Shown: positions 5,157-5,159 of the stretch, piece after piece
How positions within the stretch are numbered: position 1 is the first letter of the stretch
Layout: each line of letters opens with the position of its first letter
NCBI GenBank assembly: GCA_036398215.1
Contig: DASWHK010000335.1
Location: 1-5,159 of the forward strand
Reading direction: 5' to 3'
Length of the DNA: 5,159 bases
Source of the DNA: DASWHK01 sp036398215
GTDB lineage: Bacteria > Acidobacteriota > UBA890
The notes under the pieces: model-generated
Database searches by the model: none
What the model saw: the letters and a program-made list of their open reading frames with translations, nothing else
Told to the model about the DNA's origin: nothing
Position numbers and translations under genes: made by a program

Positions 5157-5159
5157 GGC

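Overview
This is a very GC-rich bacterial window in which every protein gene I can support lies on the minus strand. Codons end overwhelmingly in G or C, and this leaves long open but meaningless frames on the opposite strand. No ribosomal or marker gene is present, so taxonomy is an inference. A secreted FG-GAP plus 'choice-of-anchor B' (LVIVD) protein, a VCBS-repeat protein and a DUF3566-like small membrane protein fit a high-GC Gram-negative environmental lineage such as Acidobacteriota, Gemmatimonadota or Myxococcota, but do not prove one.

Layout in the direction of transcription (from the right end to the left). At 5117-5159 there is an unidentified edge with a weak hairpin. At 4961-5116 lies a compact palindromic element: perfect 22-bp terminal inverted repeats, imperfect inner arms, a small central hairpin, and the same 5 bp (CTCAG) on both sides. 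It looks like a MITE-type non-autonomous mobile element. Its left arm carries a sigma-70-like promoter (-35 TTGGCG, 17 bp, -10 TATTCT) pointing into the next gene. Gene 1 (4914-3673) is an MFS transporter of 413 aa. Its stop codon overlaps the ATG of a 39-codon ORF (3676-3557), possibly a decayed N-terminus. Gene 2 (3513-3217) is a 98-aa membrane protein with the C-terminal motif of DUF3566-type proteins, followed directly by a strong hairpin (3181-3216). Gene 3 (3021-589) is an 810-aa exported protein made of two beta-propeller halves: seven FG-GAP repeats, then a choice-of-anchor B/LVIVD domain. Gene 4 (477 to beyond position 1) is the N-terminal part of an exported VCBS/FG-GAP protein with two Asp-rich calcium-binding loops.

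Genes 3 and 4 are separated by 111 bp without a recognisable terminator and probably form one unit exporting two beta-propeller proteins. Genes 1 and 2 look like a separate unit or separate genes, bounded by the hairpin at 3181-3216. The most notable points are the palindromic element that may supply the MFS promoter, the two-propeller protein with an Arg/Gly-rich insert between blades 3 and 4, and the overlapping mini-ORF. I see no RNA gene, CRISPR array or intact transposase.
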